64,000 nt of DNA from NCBI RefSeq assembly GCF_003315595.1, contig NZ_QNQU01000009.1, positions 164,267-228,266 of the forward strand, given 5' to 3'. The notes below the pieces were generated by a model. The model made no database searches. It saw nothing but the letters and a program-made list of their open reading frames with translations, and was not told the origin of the DNA. Made by a program: the position numbers and the translations under genes. Positions 25,443 through 34,398 of this stretch are shown here, piece by piece; the stretch's first letter is position 1; the number at the start of each line of letters is the position of its first letter. The stretch comes from Pedobacter miscanthi (GTDB lineage: Bacteria; Bacteroidota; Bacteroidia; Sphingobacteriales; Sphingobacteriaceae).

Positions 25443-26020
25443 GTGGTTAGGTAATATAAATAAGTCTCAAGGTACAAAACCTGTAGCATACTTTTATGAA
25501 GTTACCGTGAAATTTAGTTATCAGAGGGTTTAGCGTTTGGGGCTAGGCGTTTGGCGTTAACAGAATGATTGTTGTTGGTGGCGCTGAGCGATTGGCGTTA
25601 GGCGCGTAGCGTTAACAGAATGATCGTTGTTAGTGGCGTTAAGCGATAGGGGTTAAGCGATTAGCGTTGACTTAACCAGGTGATAAACAATTTTTAATGA
25701 AATCCTCCTACAGTGTGCAGTGCCTAATCATAAGGGTCATGAAAGCTTCTCCAAGGCTTCTAATAGTTTAAAATCGATTACCAATAATCAAATCACAATG
25801 ATCAAATCTTAAGATCAGAATTAGCTTTCATTTAACACCTGATCATTCGCAATCGAACAATTTAGCGATCGCCACAATACAGTTAACCGATTAACCAATT
25901 TCTACAGTTAACCATTAAGAAGTTAAGAAAGTTAAGGTTTTTGAGGTTTGCAATACAGCAATCTAACAATTTAGCAATAAAACAATCATAACAATTAGCC
26001 CTCCGGCAATTAACCAATCC
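25443..26020. other. 578-bp non-coding spacer made of word repeats
   Basis: There is no ORF of coding character. From left to right: GCG-rich words (GGCGTTAGGCG, AAGCGATTAGCG) including a 55-bp tandem duplication, a short neutral part at about 25680-25780, then AT-rich words (AATCAAATCACAATGATCAAATC; CAATTTAGCGATC; AACCGATTAACCAATTT; CAATCTAACAATTTAGCAAT) up to the dcd stop codon. Confidence 0.6.
25554..25672. repeat. 55-bp tandem duplication within GCGTTAGGCGATTAGCG words
   Basis: GCGTTAACAGAATGAT begins at 25554 and again at 25609; the following 39 bp differ at four positions. Shorter GCGATTAGCG-like words flank both sides. Similar GCG-words occur at 14011-14035 and 47613-47665. Confidence 0.8.
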
Positions 26021-26557
26021 CTAAAACTTATTCTTCCACATCATACTCTCTACAGGTCGCGTGGTTTTATTATTGTATTTAGCGTTTCCCTTTGTGTTGT
26101 ACATGGTTTCGATGCTGCCCTCTACGGCGAAATAGATCAACTGGCCAATAGGCATACCGGCATAAATTTTAACAGGCTGTGCTACCGATATTTCCAGCGT
26201 CCAGGTGTTGCAGAAGCCCACATCGCCTTTACCTGCAGTAGCGTGGATATCGATCCCTAAACGGCCGGTACTGCTCTTGCCCTCTAAAAAAGGAACATGT
26301 TTATGTGTTTCGGTATACTCTAAAGTTACGCCTAGATATAAAACACCAGGATGAAGAACGAAGCCATCTTTGGGAATTTCGAAATGTTCGATTTCGTTGT
26401 GCGCTTTAGCATCCAATACCCGGTTTTTGTAGGTAGCCAGGTATTTCCCCAAATGAACATCATACGAGTTTGTGCCTAAACATTCGCGTTTAAATGGCTC
26501 GATGATGATTGTACCCTTTTCAATTTCTTCTAATATCCTGCTATCAGATAATATCAT
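26021..26557 (-). CDS. dcd: dCTP deaminase
   Basis: Converts dCTP to dUTP for thymidylate synthesis. The 178-residue product has MILSDSRILEEIEKG, LGTNSYDVHLGKYL and the catalytic core EGKSSTGRLGIDIHATAGKG, followed by DVGFCNTWTLEI. All are typical of Dcd, with the catalytic Glu in WTLE. It is transcribed alone, divergent from the PPTase gene. Confidence 0.95.
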   Translation of the reverse strand: MILSDSRILEEIEKGTIIIEPFKRECLGTNSYDVHLGKYLATYKNRVLDAKAHNEIEHFEIPKDGFVLHPGVLYLGVTLEYTETHKHVPFLEGKSSTGRLGIDIHATAGKGDVGFCNTWTLEISVAQPVKIYAGMPIGQLIYFAVEGSIETMYNTKGNAKYNNKTTRPVESMMWKNKF

Positions 26558-26628
26558 TTTTATGCGTATTTTTGGCCTAAATTATCATTTATTTAAGATA
26601 ATTTTGCATGTAATCTCCAATTTAATCA

Positions 26629-27276
26629 ATGCCAATCGTTTACAATAAAAATATTGATCAGCATTCTGTTTTAGCAATCTGGAAAATTGAGGAAACGGAA
26701 GAGGAATTGTTGGCCGGACTGCAGCTTAAACAGCATGAACGTGACATCATTTCTTCTTTAAACAGTGGAAAAAGATTGCTGCATTGGCTGAGCACGAGGT
26801 TGCTGTTGAGAACAATGCTTAACACTACCGAATACATCGATTGCCAGTTTGATGAACATGGCAAACCTTACCTGGTAAATTTCGATTATCATATTTCGTT
26901 AAGCCATTCTTTCGATTACGCCGCGGTAATGATCAGTAAGGATCATCCGGTTGGCGTTGATATCGAACTGATTAAACACAAGATAAAAAGCATTAAACAT
27001 AAGTTTTTGAGCGACGTAGAACTTGCGCAAAAACAAATTGGCGATAATACTGAAGGCTTATACGTGGCCTGGTGCGCCAAAGAGGCTATTTATAAGTGGC
27101 ATGGCAAAAAAGGACTGGAATTTAAACAGCATATCCACATCAAACCTTTTAAGCTAAAGAGCGAAGGTTCATTAAATGCCATCGTTGAACTTCCAACCGG
27201 CACCCGCGAACTGAGCGTAAACTATTTTAAAACCAAAGATGGCTACATGCTGGGTTATGTGGCAGGCAATTCTTAA
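26629..27276 (+). CDS. 4'-phosphopantetheinyl transferase superfamily protein
   Basis: Transfers phosphopantetheine from coenzyme A to a carrier protein. The 215-residue product has the Sfp-type signature split as VGVDIELI (Mg-binding Asp and Glu) and WCAKEAIYKWHGKKG (WxxKEA), plus HISLSHSFDYAAVMIS. Length fits the Sfp group rather than the shorter AcpS. The carrier protein is unknown. lipB starts 12 bp after its stop, so the two are probably cotranscribed. Confidence 0.92.
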   Translation: MPIVYNKNIDQHSVLAIWKIEETEEELLAGLQLKQHERDIISSLNSGKRLLHWLSTRLLLRTMLNTTEYIDCQFDEHGKPYLVNFDYHISLSHSFDYAAVMISKDHPVGVDIELIKHKIKSIKHKFLSDVELAQKQIGDNTEGLYVAWCAKEAIYKWHGKKGLEFKQHIHIKPFKLKSEGSLNAIVELPTGTRELSVNYFKTKDGYMLGYVAGNS

Positions 27277-27288
27277 AAATATAAAGTG

Positions 27289-28017
27289 ATGAACGAGACA
27301 GCAGAAAAAGTAATTGCAGCAGATCTGGCACCTACCATGTTTAGCGACTGGGGCTTAACTGATTATCAGGAAGCATGGGATAAACAGGAAGATTTATTAA
27401 ATAAAACGGTGGCCATTAAAACAGAAAACCGTGTGAATAATACCCATAGCCCTACACCAAACCACCTTGTTTTTTGCGAGCACCCACATGTTTACACTTT
27501 GGGCAAAAGCGGTCACCCCGAAAATTTATTGCTGGATGAGCAGGGCTTAAAAGATAAAAAAGCTACATACTATAAAATAAACCGCGGTGGTGATATCACT
27601 TATCACGGGCCAGGCCAAATTGTTGGGTACCCTATTCTTGATCTGGATAATTTCTTTACCGATATTCATTTGTACCTGCGTACACTGGAAGAAGCGGTGA
27701 TCCTGACATTAAAAGATTATGGCATTGAAGCAGGTCGGTATCCGGGTTATACGGGTGTTTGGTTAGATGCCGACAATGAAAAGGCACGTAAAATCTGTGC
27801 CATGGGTGTACGCTGCAGTCGCTGGGTTACCATGCATGGTTTCGCTTTTAATGTAAATGTTGACCTCGATTATTTTAAAAATATTGTTCCCTGCGGTATT
27901 GATGATAAAGCCGTAACCTCTTTGGCAAATGAGCTCGGGTATCAACCGGATATAGAAGAGGTTAAAGAAAAATTAAAAAACCACATTGCGGGTCTTTTTA
28001 AAATGAAGCTGATTTAA
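27289..28017 (+). CDS. lipB: Octanoyltransferase LipB
   Basis: Moves octanoyl from acyl carrier protein to lipoyl domains, the first step of lipoate synthesis. The 242-residue product shows FCEHPHVYTLGKSG, RGGDITYHGPGQIVGYPI, the catalytic Lys in ARKICAMGVR and the catalytic Cys in IVPCGIDDKAVTSL. I took the ATG at 27289; a GTG directly before it (27286) is also in frame. The N-terminal 40 residues before the core are longer than in E. coli LipB. Confidence 0.95.
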   Translation: MNETAEKVIAADLAPTMFSDWGLTDYQEAWDKQEDLLNKTVAIKTENRVNNTHSPTPNHLVFCEHPHVYTLGKSGHPENLLLDEQGLKDKKATYYKINRGGDITYHGPGQIVGYPILDLDNFFTDIHLYLRTLEEAVILTLKDYGIEAGRYPGYTGVWLDADNEKARKICAMGVRCSRWVTMHGFAFNVNVDLDYFKNIVPCGIDDKAVTSLANELGYQPDIEEVKEKLKNHIAGLFKMKLI

Positions 28018-28061
28018 AGGGAGAATAAAACTAAGGTTAAGGCTACTTCGTAGATTAAACC

Positions 28062-28787
28062 ATGAAGATTTTATTAAACCTCGTTTTATTTTCTTTCTTA
28101 ACTTCGGGCTGTACAAAACAAACGCCCATGATTAACGAGCCGGTTACCGAACAGCCAACAAATCCATCAAATGGAACAGGTAATTTTACCTATCTCGCCC
28201 TTGGCGATTCTTATACTATTGGCGAATCGGTAAAACAGGCAGAGTCGTTCCCTTACCAGCTTCAGAGTTTGTTAAAAGCGAAAGGCAGTAATGTAGCAAA
28301 CCCCAAAATTATTGCCACCACCGGCTGGACGACAGACGAATTACAAGCCGCCATTAAAAAAGAAAATTTAACCGGATCTTACAGCTTTGTTACGCTATTA
28401 ATCGGTGTAAATAACCAATATCGCGGCTACCCGATTAATACTTACAAAAAAGAGTTCGCAGAATTGTTACAAACCGCAATTGCTTTTGCAGGTGGCGATA
28501 AGCGTAAAGTTTTTGTGGTTTCTATCCCCGATTGGAGCGTTACCCCTTTTGGAAAAAACTCAGGTAAAAGTACTGAAACCATTGCTGCCGAAATTGATAA
28601 TTTTAATGCTGTAAACCAGGAAATCACGCTCGCAGCAGGCGTGAGCTATACCAATATTACTCCTGCATCAAGAAATGCGGCTACAGATACTTCGTTAATT
28701 GCCGGAGATGGGCTGCACCCAAGCGCCAAAATGTATGGCCAGTGGGCCGAAGCTTTATCAACAAAAGTGGCCGATGTGTTGAAATAA
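28062..28787 (+). CDS. SGNH/GDSL hydrolase lipoprotein
   Basis: The 241-residue product has a lipoprotein signal with lipobox LTSGC (Cys about 17). Catalytic blocks are ALGDSYTIGES (nucleophile Ser), LLIGVNNQYRG (block III, Asn) and DGLHPSAKMYGQWA (Asp and His). It is probably an esterase or carbohydrate deacetylase at the cell envelope; the substrate is not deducible. It lies 44 bp after lipB, so readthrough is possible but functional linkage is doubtful. Confidence 0.9.
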   Translation: MKILLNLVLFSFLTSGCTKQTPMINEPVTEQPTNPSNGTGNFTYLALGDSYTIGESVKQAESFPYQLQSLLKAKGSNVANPKIIATTGWTTDELQAAIKKENLTGSYSFVTLLIGVNNQYRGYPINTYKKEFAELLQTAIAFAGGDKRKVFVVSIPDWSVTPFGKNSGKSTETIAAEIDNFNAVNQEITLAAGVSYTNITPASRNAATDTSLIAGDGLHPSAKMYGQWAEALSTKVADVLK

Positions 28788-28875
28788 TTTAACCCTTACT
28801 TATTCTGTTTTTAAATTAAAAAAATTACTTTAGTTTAACTATTTAAATTAAATCACCTTAAAAACAGTAAAAATT

Positions 28876-29373
28876 ATGAATGAGTATGAATCGAGCGGAA
28901 TAGCCGCAGGTACTGGTGCGGGAGCTGCAATCTTCTATCTGGCGATAATCGTTGTGATGATTATTGGAATGTGGAAAGTGTTCGAAAAGGCTGGTAAGCC
29001 GGGCTGGGCTGCCATCATCCCTATCTATAATCTAATCATTTTATTAGAAATTGTTGGCAAACCAATGATCTGGATTTTATGGTTGATTATTCCTTGCGTT
29101 AACATTGTATTCGCAATCTGGCTTTACAATTTAGTAAGCAAAAGTTTTGGTAAATCAGAAGGTTTCACAGTTGGTTTAGTTATATTTCCTTATATTTTCT
29201 GGCCTATTTTAGGGTTTAGCTCAGCTAAGTACTTAGGCCCATCGGCAGCTGAAGCACAAAATGGTGGTTTTGGAAATAACCCTTTCAACAATCCAAATAA
29301 CCCATTTAACAGCCCAAATAATCCATTTGGTAATCAAGACAAACCTAACGACACTCCTCCACCGGTAGTTTAA
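28876..29373 (+). CDS. DUF5684 domain-containing membrane protein
   Basis: The 165-residue product has four hydrophobic segments (about 18-34, 43-60, 64-85 and 98-115) with KAGKPGWAAIIPIYN, the hallmark of DUF5684. The tail from about 130 is soluble and contains three NNPF/SPNNPF repeats, rich in Asn and Pro. Function unknown. DUF2752 follows 5 bp later. Confidence 0.85.
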   Translation: MNEYESSGIAAGTGAGAAIFYLAIIVVMIIGMWKVFEKAGKPGWAAIIPIYNLIILLEIVGKPMIWILWLIIPCVNIVFAIWLYNLVSKSFGKSEGFTVGLVIFPYIFWPILGFSSAKYLGPSAAEAQNGGFGNNPFNNPNNPFNSPNNPFGNQDKPNDTPPPVV

Positions 29374-29378
29374 TCAGG

Positions 29379-29705
29379 ATGTTCACCATATTTATATTTT
29401 GCAGCTCAATCAACCTGTTTGATTGGCTGCAAAATCATTTAGTAACCTGCCCATTTAAAGCTTTAACCGGTATCGATTGTCCGGGTTGTGGCTTTCAAAG
29501 ATCATTAATTGCCCTAATGCAGGGCGATTTATCCAAAAGCTGGTCCCTTTACCCTCCAACTATTCCGTTGCTGTTTTTGTTTATATCTGTTGGTTTATTG
29601 TATAGGCTAAAGATTAAACAGCACTCCCTAATCTTTAAAATACTGGTAATCGCGGTGGGTAATTTTGTAATGATCGCCTACATCCATAAAATGTTTTTCA
29701 GCTAA
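29379..29705 (+). CDS. DUF2752 domain-containing membrane protein
   Basis: A 108-residue small membrane protein with the DUF2752 signature CPFKALTGIDCPGCGFQRSL (three conserved cysteines and CGxQRS), followed by two hydrophobic segments. Function unknown; the cysteines suggest metal or thiol chemistry. Coupled to DUF5684 by a 5-bp gap. Its stop codon is only 3 bp from that of the convergent RDD gene, leaving no room for a terminator between them. Confidence 0.88.
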   Translation: MFTIFIFCSSINLFDWLQNHLVTCPFKALTGIDCPGCGFQRSLIALMQGDLSKSWSLYPPTIPLLFLFISVGLLYRLKIKQHSLIFKILVIAVGNFVMIAYIHKMFFS

Positions 29706-29708
29706 GAA

Positions 29709-30458
29709 CTAAACACTCATATTGGCTGTTAAGTGGTTATAATCTTTCAATACAGTTTCTAAAAACTGTAATTCGTTCATTCCTTCTGGTATCGTAGCAA
29801 CAATATGTTCCTTTATTTTAGCCGCCAGAGTATAAATCAGGTTGGCATTTCCGGTTTGGTAATAACCCGTTAATACTTCGTGCACCAGTTCAATATCGCG
29901 ATCGTTTAAATGTAAAACCTCTTTAAATTTAGGCTCATACTCTTCCGGCATATTGAAACTGAAAGGTACATTAGCAAATGCTGTACGGGGTTTCGTTTTA
30001 ATCAATGTAGTTTTAGCCAATATATCGCCCACACGCTGGTGTTTTTCGGTTACTACAACAGAAACCAGGGCAACCACCCCCCAACCGAAAGGAAAACCAA
30101 AATCGATTACCCTGAATAACCACCTGAAAATATACTGTCCGAAAGTGGGTTGTGTACCATCAATGCTGATCACCTTTATTTTAAGCACTTTTTTGCCAAG
30201 TGTTTGTCCATCCATGGTGATTTCGCAAATGAGGTCGTAAAAAGCAAATATTGCAATAAAAATAAAGAGCACCACCATAGCACCTGTTCCCGACGTAGCT
30301 GCAGACACAGCTCCCATTATTACCAGCGTAATGATGGCAATAACTAAAAATATGGCAAGATCGATACACCTCGCAGCTATACGCTCTCCTAATCCGGCAA
30401 TTTCATAATCAATATCAATATTTTGAGCAGTGCTAATCCTGATGTTATCCATATTCAA
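29709..30458 (-). CDS. RDD family membrane protein
   Basis: The 249-residue product has an RDD domain at about 10-150: GERIAARCIDLAIFLVI, FYDLICEITMDGQTLGKKVLKIKVI and three membrane segments. A soluble C-terminal part of about 90 residues follows. RDD proteins are linked to transport or envelope functions without a single defined role. It is divergent from the SpoIIM-like gene that opens the MoxR/DUF58 cluster, an arrangement I recall as recurrent in Bacteroidota. Confidence 0.9.
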   Translation of the reverse strand: MNMDNIRISTAQNIDIDYEIAGLGERIAARCIDLAIFLVIAIITLVIMGAVSAATSGTGAMVVLFIFIAIFAFYDLICEITMDGQTLGKKVLKIKVISIDGTQPTFGQYIFRWLFRVIDFGFPFGWGVVALVSVVVTEKHQRVGDILAKTTLIKTKPRTAFANVPFSFNMPEEYEPKFKEVLHLNDRDIELVHEVLTGYYQTGNANLIYTLAAKIKEHIVATIPEGMNELQFLETVLKDYNHLTANMSV

Positions 30459-30641
30459 ACATAATTTTTTTTAGAGATAATCGCTATAAATCGAGCTGGA
30501 TTTTTTTCGAACTAAAGTTTTCTTATATTTTTCAGTTTAGATTGTACATCTGTGTATATTTGTTTTGGGGCAGTGGTTAATTGTGATTTCATTTCAATAA
30601 AAAATTAACTATTTTAACCCAAGATTTGGTAAGACCCTTAA

Positions 30642-31595
30642 ATGAGAGAAGCATTATTTGTTAAACAGAATTCGGAAAAGTGGCAACATTACGATTCCAT
30701 GCAACAGGCCAATCCAGACGAGGTGGCCAACCAGTTTATCGAAATCACCAACGACCTTGCCTACTCGAAAACTTTTTATCCCAACTCTAAAACCACCGCC
30801 TATTTAAATGGCTTAGCCTCAAAACTTCACCAATCGGTTTATAAGAACAAAAAAGAAAAATCGAACAGGTTTATTTCTTTCTGGAAAACCGAATTGCCCT
30901 TAATTTTTTTAGAACATAGGAAACAAGTATTATATGCTTTCATCTTTTTTCTGATCTCCTGCGCAATTGGAGCATTGTCTGCCAAATATGACGATACTTT
31001 TGTACGTTTGATTATGGGCGATGGTTATGTAAACATGACCAATGAGAATATTGCCAAAGGCGATCCGTTTGGGGTATATAAACAGGATAACCCATTTATG
31101 ATGTTTTTGCAGATTGGCTCCAATAATATTTTTGTAGCCCTGTATACTTTTGCTTTGGGTATCATATTTTCATTCGGATCCATTGTTTCATTATTCAGAA
31201 ACGGAATTATGCTGGGCTCCTTCCAATACTTCTTTTTTGGCAGGGGACTGGGTTTTCAATCTGTTCTGGTTATCTGGATCCACGGAACATTAGAAATATC
31301 AGCTATTGTACTTGCAGGTGCTGCAGGTTTAATTTTGGGCAACAGTTTTTTATTTCCTAAAACCTATACCCGCATGGCATCATTGCTCAAGGGTGCAAAA
31401 GATGGATTAAAAATAGTAATCGGGCTTATACCGATTTTTATTGTAGCTGCCTTTTTCGAAAGTTTTGTAACCCGCCATACCGAAATGCCTATCTGGCTAA
31501 GTTTGCTGATATTGTTATCATCCGCAGCTTTTATCATTTGGTATGTATTTATTTACCCCGCTAAAGTTTACAGCAAACAACCTACACTGGATTAA
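30642..31595 (+). CDS. Stage II sporulation protein M (SpoIIM) family membrane protein
   Basis: A 317-residue integral membrane protein with a helical cytoplasmic N-terminus of about 95 residues and about six membrane segments. SpoIIM-like features include IWIHGTLEISAIVLAGAAGL and the preceding FRNGIMLGSFQYFF. In endospore formers SpoIIM works in septal peptidoglycan remodelling; this organism does not sporulate, so the role must differ. It is the first gene of a six-gene run and is followed with a 1-bp gap by the next gene. Confidence 0.9.
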   Translation: MREALFVKQNSEKWQHYDSMQQANPDEVANQFIEITNDLAYSKTFYPNSKTTAYLNGLASKLHQSVYKNKKEKSNRFISFWKTELPLIFLEHRKQVLYAFIFFLISCAIGALSAKYDDTFVRLIMGDGYVNMTNENIAKGDPFGVYKQDNPFMMFLQIGSNNIFVALYTFALGIIFSFGSIVSLFRNGIMLGSFQYFFFGRGLGFQSVLVIWIHGTLEISAIVLAGAAGLILGNSFLFPKTYTRMASLLKGAKDGLKIVIGLIPIFIVAAFFESFVTRHTEMPIWLSLLILLSSAAFIIWYVFIYPAKVYSKQPTLD

Positions 31596-31596
31596 C

Positions 31597-32481
31597 ATGA
31601 TCGCTAAAATAGAATTTAAGAAAATAAGGGATTTTGGACAGGTGATAAACGATACTTTCACCTTTATGCGGCAGAATTTTAAACCGCTTATTAAAATATA
31701 TTTTACTTTTTGCGGTCTGTTTGTTGTTGCCAGTATGCTAACCATGCTGTTACAGCAATATAAAATGGTTAACGTTATCAATACCATTGGCGTTGAAGGA
31801 CATACAAACAAATTCGGCTTTAGTTCTTTGTATGGCATAGAATACTTTCTTTCTATTTTATTTTCCTTATTTTCTTATAACAGCATGACTGTGGCCATAC
31901 ATTCTTACATTGCCATTTATGTTAAAAAGGGGAATCAAATTCCCACTGTTGACGAGGTTTGGGCTTATTTTAAATACTATTTTTTCAGGGTTTTCTGGAG
32001 TTCTGTTGCACTGGCCCTGATGTTGGGCATAGGCTTTGTATTCTGCTTATTACCAGGTTTTTGGCTATTTCCTTACGTGTGTATGTTTTTCCCGATCATG
32101 ATCATCGAAAATGGCTCATTGGGACATTCTTTTAACAGGAGTTTTGCATTGATTAAAGACCATTTCTGGGTTACATTTGGTATATTAATCGTGGTATGGA
32201 TTATCGTTTACGCCAGCATGAGCATGGTGGTATTGCCAACAAGTTTGTTTAACATGATTGGCATGTTTACCCATAAAACACCGCATATGTCGTTAACATT
32301 AACCATGATAACCACTATACTGCAGTCGCTATGCCAGGTATTTACCATTATACCGATTATCACGATCTCACTCAGCTATTTTAGTTTGGTTGAGCAGAAA
32401 GAAAGTGTTGGATTAATGGAACGTATTTCTCATTTCGGCAGCACCGAAAAACCAACAGATACCAGACCAGAAGAATATTAA
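31597..32481 (+). CDS. Multi-pass membrane protein of the SpoIIM/MoxR cluster
   Basis: The 294-residue product has about six membrane segments (e.g. IYFTFCGLFVVASMLTMLL, WSSVALALMLGIGFVFCLLPG). The ATG at 31597 comes one base after the SpoIIM stop; an upstream in-frame ATG at 31543 lies inside SpoIIM. It resembles the glycerophosphodiesterase-type membrane-domain proteins found in these clusters, but no catalytic domain is present. Function unknown. Confidence 0.8.
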   Translation: MIAKIEFKKIRDFGQVINDTFTFMRQNFKPLIKIYFTFCGLFVVASMLTMLLQQYKMVNVINTIGVEGHTNKFGFSSLYGIEYFLSILFSLFSYNSMTVAIHSYIAIYVKKGNQIPTVDEVWAYFKYYFFRVFWSSVALALMLGIGFVFCLLPGFWLFPYVCMFFPIMIIENGSLGHSFNRSFALIKDHFWVTFGILIVVWIIVYASMSMVVLPTSLFNMIGMFTHKTPHMSLTLTMITTILQSLCQVFTIIPIITISLSYFSLVEQKESVGLMERISHFGSTEKPTDTRPEEY

Positions 32482-32482
32482 A

Positions 32483-33211
32483 ATGCAGCGCGCCCTCTTC
32501 CGATATCTTCTTGTTTCCTTTTTGTTTTTTATTCCGGTAATCAGCAAGGCACAAACCGTCAAACCTAAGCCGAAAGCTCAGGTAATACGTATCGACAGTG
32601 CAAACATTACTGCAGCTAAATTTGATAAAGACTCGTTAAGTAACTATAAAGAACAAAAAGAATTTCAGTACGATGGAATTGGTGAGGAGCAATTATCCTG
32701 GTGGGAAAAATTCTGGATGTGGTTCTGGAATATGATCGGGAGGCTTTTCACAGGTGCTGCATCGAATCCTTTTTCGAGGTATATTTTTATCGGGTTAGGC
32801 GTAGCAGTTGTTTTGTACATCGTGATCAAAGCTATCGGTACCGAAAACATATTCAGGAAGAAATCAAAAGAAACCATCCTCCCCTATGATGTAATTACCG
32901 AGAACATCCACGAGATAGATTACGAAAAGGAACTGCAAAGATTAATTACCGAAAAGAAATTCCGTTTAGCAGTAAGGCTTTTGTATTTAAGAACACTAAA
33001 AACATTAAGCGATGCCGAAATAATTTACTGGCAGCCTGACAAAACCAATTACAATTATTTAATGGAAATTAATACCCCCGAACTCAGAAATGATTTCGGC
33101 AGGCTTACCCTGCAGTTCGATTATATCTGGTACGGCGATTTCCCTGTGGATGAAGTGAAATTTGAGCCTATTAACCAGTCGTTTAACCAGTTTAACAGCC
33201 AGATTAGATGA
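32483..33211 (+). CDS. DUF4129 domain-containing membrane protein
   Basis: The 242-residue product has a signal-like N-terminus (LLVSFLFFIPVISKAQ), one membrane segment at about 95-115 and a cytoplasmic DUF4129 domain (RLAVRLLYLRTLKTLSD, YDYIWYGDF-like FDYIWYGDFPVDE). DUF4129 is typically encoded with MoxR and DUF58 genes. It starts one base after the preceding gene, and its stop overlaps the DUF4350 start by 4 bp (ATGA). Confidence 0.87.
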   Translation: MQRALFRYLLVSFLFFIPVISKAQTVKPKPKAQVIRIDSANITAAKFDKDSLSNYKEQKEFQYDGIGEEQLSWWEKFWMWFWNMIGRLFTGAASNPFSRYIFIGLGVAVVLYIVIKAIGTENIFRKKSKETILPYDVITENIHEIDYEKELQRLITEKKFRLAVRLLYLRTLKTLSDAEIIYWQPDKTNYNYLMEINTPELRNDFGRLTLQFDYIWYGDFPVDEVKFEPINQSFNQFNSQIR

Positions 33212-34398
33212 AAGGTTACAGAATATATCTGATTATAGGTTCTATCCTGATCCTCGGCTACCTGGTTGCGCAGTACAATAAACCTACGCCAACAAACTGG
33301 GCACCAACTTATGCCGTAAAAGATAAAATCCCTTATGGCACTTATATCCTGTACCACCGGATAAAAGATATCCTGCCTAAAGTGGAAATTAAACAATCGA
33401 AAGCGGCTATTTACAATACTTTAAAAGCGAAAAAATTTAATAAAACCGCCTATTTAATTGTTGCGCAAAAGGTAGAAATCGGCAAAACAGATTTTGATCA
33501 GCTGGTAAAATATATGCAGGCAGGCAACGATGCCTTTATTGCCAGTTATGATTTAGGAAAGATAGAAAAAGACCTTAAATTACAATCTGTTAGCACAATG
33601 TCGGCAGAGAGCAGCACCCTGAATTTTACTAATCCAAATTTAAAAACCGAGGCAAATTATGGTTTCGAAAGGGGAATTGGCAGTCAGTATTATAGCAAAC
33701 TGGATACCGCTAAAGTCACTGTTCTGGGGGTAAATGGTAATGGTAAACCCAATTTTATCCGTTACAGTTATGGAAAAGGAAACCTCTTCCTCATTGCCGA
33801 ACCAGGTTTTTATACCAATTTTAACCTGTTGGATAAATATGGGGCAGAGTATGCGGCTAAAACCCTAAGCTATCTGCAGGGAAATACGCAGGTGATTTTT
33901 GATGGCTATTTTACCGGTCAGGAAAACACCACAACCGATATGCTCAGGGTATTTTTTAAACATCCTGAACTCAAATTTGCCTATTATCTGAGTATTTTCG
34001 GGCTGATTATTTTTGTACTTTACGAAATCAAACGCAGGCAAAGGATTATTCCCATTGCCGATCCGCTTACCAACTCATCGCTGGCTTTTGTTAATGTGGT
34101 GGGCAGTGTTTACTATCACGAAAGGAACAACCTCGATATTGCCTTAAAAAAAATCAATTATTTTATGGAGTACCTGCGGAGCCGGTATTACCTTAAAACC
34201 AACGATATCGACAGCAATTTTGCCCAGCTATTGGCAGAAAAAACCGGCATTAACGAAACCCTGGCCAAAACATTAACCAGGTATTTTATCGAAACGCCAC
34301 AAATGGGCGATTTGAGTGATACACAATTGATCAGTTTAAATGAAAGTATAGAACAGTTTTATAAAATTACGCAAAGCAATGGAACAAGAACAGTTTAA
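33208..34398 (+). CDS. DUF4350 domain-containing membrane protein
   Basis: The 396-residue product has an N-terminal membrane segment (IYLIIGSILILGYLVAQY) and a DUF4350 body (YGTYILYHRIKDILPK, YGKGNLFLIAEPGFYTNFNLL). A second membrane segment at about 265-280 (YYLSIFGLIIFVLYEIKRRQ) precedes a helical C-terminal region. Function unknown. It overlaps DUF4129 upstream by 4 bp and MoxR downstream by 20 bp, so translation is tightly coupled. Confidence 0.87.
   Translation: MKGYRIYLIIGSILILGYLVAQYNKPTPTNWAPTYAVKDKIPYGTYILYHRIKDILPKVEIKQSKAAIYNTLKAKKFNKTAYLIVAQKVEIGKTDFDQLVKYMQAGNDAFIASYDLGKIEKDLKLQSVSTMSAESSTLNFTNPNLKTEANYGFERGIGSQYYSKLDTAKVTVLGVNGNGKPNFIRYSYGKGNLFLIAEPGFYTNFNLLDKYGAEYAAKTLSYLQGNTQVIFDGYFTGQENTTTDMLRVFFKHPELKFAYYLSIFGLIIFVLYEIKRRQRIIPIADPLTNSSLAFVNVVGSVYYHERNNLDIALKKINYFMEYLRSRYYLKTNDIDSNFAQLLAEKTGINETLAKTLTRYFIETPQMGDLSDTQLISLNESIEQFYKITQSNGTRTV

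Noticed and set aside
27829..27850. Possible loss of the catalytic cysteine in LipB
   Set aside because: The segment WVTMHGFAF is not the active-site Cys; the catalytic Cys is present in IVPCGI, as in the M. tuberculosis enzyme.
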